From assembly GCA_034696485.1 (NCBI GenBank), contig JAQIWT010001446.1, forward strand, positions 1 through 10,768: 10,768 nt of DNA, written 5' to 3'. Origin of the DNA: Isohypsibius dastychi (taxonomy: Eukaryota; Tardigrada; Eutardigrada; Parachela; Isohypsibiidae). Each line of letters starts with the position of its first letter. Position 1 is the stretch's first letter. This document shows positions 9,122-10,768 of the stretch, piece by piece. Position numbers and translations under genes: made by a program. The notes beneath the pieces are model-generated. The model was not told the origin of the DNA. It saw only the letters and a list, made by a program, of their open reading frames with translations, and ran no database searches.

Positions 9122-9124
9122 TGA
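9122..9124 (+). other. Frameshift stop in exon 4 of copy D
   Basis: The frame runs ...NLNFS and then TGA. Deleting one T at 9121-9122 would restore a frame with the homologous residues DYQRVKEYLGEIKSSAR up to the exon end at 9174, which matches HYLEEIK...AR in copy B. The exon would then be 311 bases, two codons longer than the 305 of B and C and in the same phase. Confidence 0.7.
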
Positions 9125-9451
9125 CTACCAGAGGGTCAAAGAATATCTGGGGGAGATCAAGTCTTCTGCAAGAGGTAGAGATTTTGGTTATGAGGTCTCA
9201 CATTATCACTGGTTTTTGATACTTTCGGTGCGCAGTTATTATTATCATCGCTAATGGAGAGCGTCTTCGGCCGATAATGGTATGTTGTGCCTACCGATTC
9301 AGATTTACTCTTATTATTGGACTGGACATGCCATTTTTCGACCGTCTAGCTTGCTGCTGCTGATCTGGGAATGACGAACGGCGACTATGTGAGACCAGAT
9401 GATGCACAAGCCACTTACGTTCATGGTTCACTTGACTGTTTTTCAGGTGTA

Positions 9452-9476
9452 CAGTATTCCCTGTTAAAGTGAACAC
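9452..9476 (+). repeat. Left terminal inverted repeat of the Tigger-like element
   Basis: A 25-bp repeat starting CAGTATTCCCTGTTAAAGTG, perfectly complementary to 9951-9975 and preceded by the target-site TA. Confidence 0.9.
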
Positions 9477-9477
9477 T

Positions 9478-9938
9478 GCGAATCGTGAACACCTCCGAAT
9501 CGTGAACGCGTTTTTACTAACCGGCGCGTTCAAGCTAAATTTTACAAGGGGGGAACCTGTGAATCGTGAACACCTCCCAAACGTGAACAGTGAACGCTTT
9601 TTTTCTGACGGGCCATTAAAATTTCACCTGTGAACGTGAACACTCACTGTTTCCAAGATACAAAATTATTCGAAAACAGCTAAAAATTGATCTGCACCTT
9701 GTCCAATTCTACAAATCTAGCGTTATGTTTTGAAATGCGGTCTAAGTTTGAGCAAGAAGCAGCGGCTTTGAAGCGCGATAAGGTCAAACGTATGGCACAA
9801 CCCACAATAGATCAGTTTTTCAGCAAGAAATAAAGCTACCCCCATTGTATTATCTCGGACCCCCACTGCGAAAGATTTCAACCCCCTAAGGGTCCAACCT
9901 GTGAATCGTGAACACCTGCGAATCGTGAACGCTTTTTT
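9478..9938 (+). repeat. Subterminal direct repeats of the Tigger-like element
   Basis: A module of the form GAATCGTGAACACCT...GAATCGTGAACGC followed by a T-run occurs at 9478-9515 and again at 9901-9938 in the same orientation. A diverged third copy lies at 9554-9606 (aacctgtgaatcgtgaacac, then gtgaacgcttttttt), and another GTGAACGTGAACAC lies near 9632. Such repeats often serve as transposase binding sites. Here the same-strand arrangement at both ends is unusual and may reflect an internal duplication. Confidence 0.65.
9735..9833 (+). pseudogene. Remnant of Tigger/pogo transposase C-terminus with a PIP-box motif
   Basis: An open stretch ends in a 32-residue tail (from MRSKFEQEAAALKRDKVKRM) and a TAA at 9831-9833. 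The last residues are AQPTIDQFFSKK. QPTIDQFF (9798-9821) fits the PCNA-interacting consensus Q-x-x-(I/L/M)-x-x-(F/Y)-(F/Y), preceded by a basic segment. Pogo-family transposases are known to carry such a C-terminal PCNA-binding motif, which supports the element's classification. The DDE catalytic and CENP-B-like DNA-binding domains are absent, so the fragment cannot be active. An AATAAA overlaps the stop (9829-9834) and could have been the transposase polyadenylation signal. Confidence 0.65.
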
Positions 9939-9950
9939 CCTAACGGACAG

Positions 9951-9975
9951 GTGTTCACTTTAACAGGGAATACTG
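9951..9975 (-). repeat. Right terminal inverted repeat of the Tigger-like element
   Basis: A 25-bp repeat ending TAACAGGGAATACTG, perfectly complementary to 9452-9476 and followed by the target-site TA at 9976-9977. Confidence 0.9.
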
Positions 9976-10009
9976 TATAAAGAACTGAACTGTGCGATCA
10001 TAAATTTTG

Positions 10010-10573
10010 GTAAACGCGAAAAAACACGTGAGTGTCCGAGTTTTCTAGAGTTTTCCGAGCAGAGGTTATCAGAAAATTCGCTTGATATTTGATTGAAGAT
10101 TATGTCATACAGTAAATTACATTGATTGGTAATTCAGAATAATCAAATACGGTCTCATCAGTCGAATTTTTCGAATATTGGGTGAATGTTTAGTTCTGAG
10201 GATCGTTTCATCAATATGATACAACTAAATGACAGAAACATTGTGATGAACGAGTGCAAAATTGCGAATCTCATTTCCGATCAAGACTGTAGACTTGTGG
10301 TTAATTGTCGATTTTCGGAAATGTTCAGCCAGCTTCTAACCTCCCGTTGTAAATTATATTGAATTGGTCTCTCGCAGATTAAAGGTGATTAATCTTGAAA
10401 AACCTGTACATTTTTCGTTGATCAACTGTTGAATCGTTTGCGAATATGTATTTGCCAATTCGAAATGACAACGCGTTGATCACTCAGGTATTATTGCTGG
10501 TAAATTTTCAGGAATTTCAACAGTTTTTACATATTACTATTTTATATTTTCACAGAATTGGTTATTTTTTTAG
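10010..10573. other. Region between copy D and the COBL exon, largely A/T-rich non-coding
   Basis: No homologue of exons 9-12 of the array is detectable here. A weak candidate for a decayed exon 8 follows an acceptor-like ttttctag at 10041-10048 (EFSEQRLSEN, then a stop). A 58-codon frame at 10186-10362 has no recognisable domain. The end is a good 3' splice site with a T-rich tract (10563-10573), so at least the right-hand part is probably an intron or the 5' flank of the COBL-like gene. The deletion breakpoint that removed copy D's 3' half should lie within this stretch. Confidence 0.5.
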
Positions 10574-10768
10574 GATGCCACTGATGGATCTCTTGGTTCA
10601 TGCCGCTTCGATGTATCACTTCAATCCATCAGAGTACGCAGTGTACAATCCTCAAGCTCGTTTCCAGAGTTCCTTTACGCCAAACACGCCCGTCGGCGAG
10701 CTCAACACGGAGGTCGTGCAAATTGTACCCAAGAATAGCTTGGCATTGAACACGCTGAGTAAAGGTTC
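10574..10768 (+). CDS. Exon of a cordon-bleu (COBL) ubiquitin-like-domain protein, partial
   Basis: A 3' splice site (ttatttttttag, ending 10573) is followed by a frame open to the window edge: G plus ATG CCA CTG ATG..., giving MPLMDLLVHAASMYHFNPSE, and later FTPNTPVGELNTEVVQIVPK. The pattern of (P)MMDLLV, YHLNPS, KPNTP(I/V)G and a final V(V)xLxPK is that of the second half of the cordon-bleu ubiquitin-like domain (Pfam Cobl). Members are cytoplasmic actin-regulatory proteins, mostly described in vertebrates. The first part of the domain is not visible upstream, so this is likely an internal exon whose 5' partners lie in a distant upstream exon or have diverged. Alternatively ATG 10575 is a start. 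The exon runs past 10768. It is unrelated to the receptor-like array. Confidence 0.65.

Larger units (their letters stand above)
9452..9975. mobile_element. Non-autonomous Tigger/pogo-like (Tc1/mariner superfamily) DNA transposon, 524 bp
   Basis: The element begins CAGTATTCCC and ends GGGAATACTG, with perfect 25-bp terminal inverted repeats (9452-9476 and 9951-9975) flanked by TA on both sides (9450-9451 and 9976-9977). The CAGTA terminus and TA target duplication are typical of pogo/Tigger elements. It is far too short for a full transposase and keeps only the last codons of one (about 9735-9833). Near both ends are direct, not inverted, copies of a module containing AATCGTGAACACCT and GTGAACGC. 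The target is exon 7 of copy D, two bases into the Tyr codon of GTG-TA. The perfect repeats suggest a fairly recent insertion. Confidence 0.88.
7992..10009 (+). pseudogene. Copy D: truncated, transposon-interrupted ANF-receptor-domain gene
   Basis: Exons corresponding to 1-7 are recognisable: 7992-8325, 8542-8583, 8644-8668, 8863-9174, 9236-9279, 9350-9388, and exon 7 split as 9447-9451 plus 9978-10009. Exon 1 is 334 bases, exon 2 is 42 and exon 3 is 25, all identical to B and C. Family motifs are the signal peptide (core VLLILAVSHA), NVALVE, FGPGC, AWNK, FPTLTRLSPY, IIIIANGER and MTNGDYVY. There are three defects. One extra T near 9121-9122 in exon 4 shifts the frame and gives TGA at 9122-9124. 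A Tigger-like element sits inside exon 7. No exons 8-12 are found before the next gene. A transcript could still make a secreted N-lobe fragment of 220 residues. After removal of the element and one TA, exon 7 would be 37 bases, again phase 1 as in B (46) and C (40), followed by a gtaaac donor, which supports the assignment. Confidence 0.75.

Noticed and set aside
9478-9606. Short repeats considered as a CRISPR-like or minisatellite array
   Set aside because: They lie inside a TIR-bounded element in a eukaryotic gene, are few and irregularly spaced, and are best seen as transposon subterminal repeats.
10186-10362. 58-codon frame before the COBL exon as its missing upstream exon
   Set aside because: It shows none of the motifs of the first half of the COBL domain and has no clear splice sites.
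1-10768. Search for tRNA, rRNA or endogenous viral sequences
   Set aside because: No cloverleaf, rRNA core or viral polymerase/capsid motif was seen by eye on either strand; a covariance or profile search was not possible here.

Overview
This is animal nuclear DNA. Every gene is split by short GT-AG introns (about 48 to 270 bases), there are no bacterial-style operons or ribosome binding sites, and the proteins belong to metazoan families: receptor-guanylate-cyclase-type ligand-binding domains, a cordon-bleu-like domain and a Tigger/pogo transposon. The compact introns and moderate base composition suggest a small-genome invertebrate. A tardigrade or another ecdysozoan would fit, but the sequence alone does not prove it.

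The window is dominated by a head-to-tail tandem array, all on the + strand, of four copies (called A to D here) of one 12-exon gene. Copy A (1-610) is only the last three exons and carries a frameshift. Copy B (1708-4092) and copy C (4737-7073) are complete; each predicts a 483-residue secreted protein. Copy D (7992-10009) has exons 1 to 7 only and is broken three ways: a one-base frameshift in exon 4, a 524-bp Tigger-like element in exon 7, and loss of exons 8 to 12. The window ends in an exon of an unrelated gene with a cordon-bleu-like (COBL) domain (10574 onward).

Each intact copy reads as a signal peptide followed by a complete ANF-receptor / periplasmic-binding-protein type I fold, as in natriuretic-peptide receptors and receptor guanylate cyclases. 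The protein then stops just after the juxtamembrane CGF-x5-C motif, where a transmembrane helix would normally follow. The 0.6 to 1.1 kb gaps between copies have no room for a kinase-homology or cyclase domain. The simplest reading is a small family of soluble, receptor-derived binding proteins, possibly ligand carriers or decoys. The ligand is unknown.

Exon lengths and phases are nearly invariant between copies, while intron sequences mostly are not. Introns 9 and 10 of B and C are the exception: they are nearly identical, which suggests gene conversion. Short blocks conserved upstream of B, C and D are candidate promoter or 5' leader elements. The element in copy D keeps perfect 25-bp terminal inverted repeats, a TA target duplication and a remnant of the transposase C-terminus that contains a PCNA-binding (PIP-box) motif.
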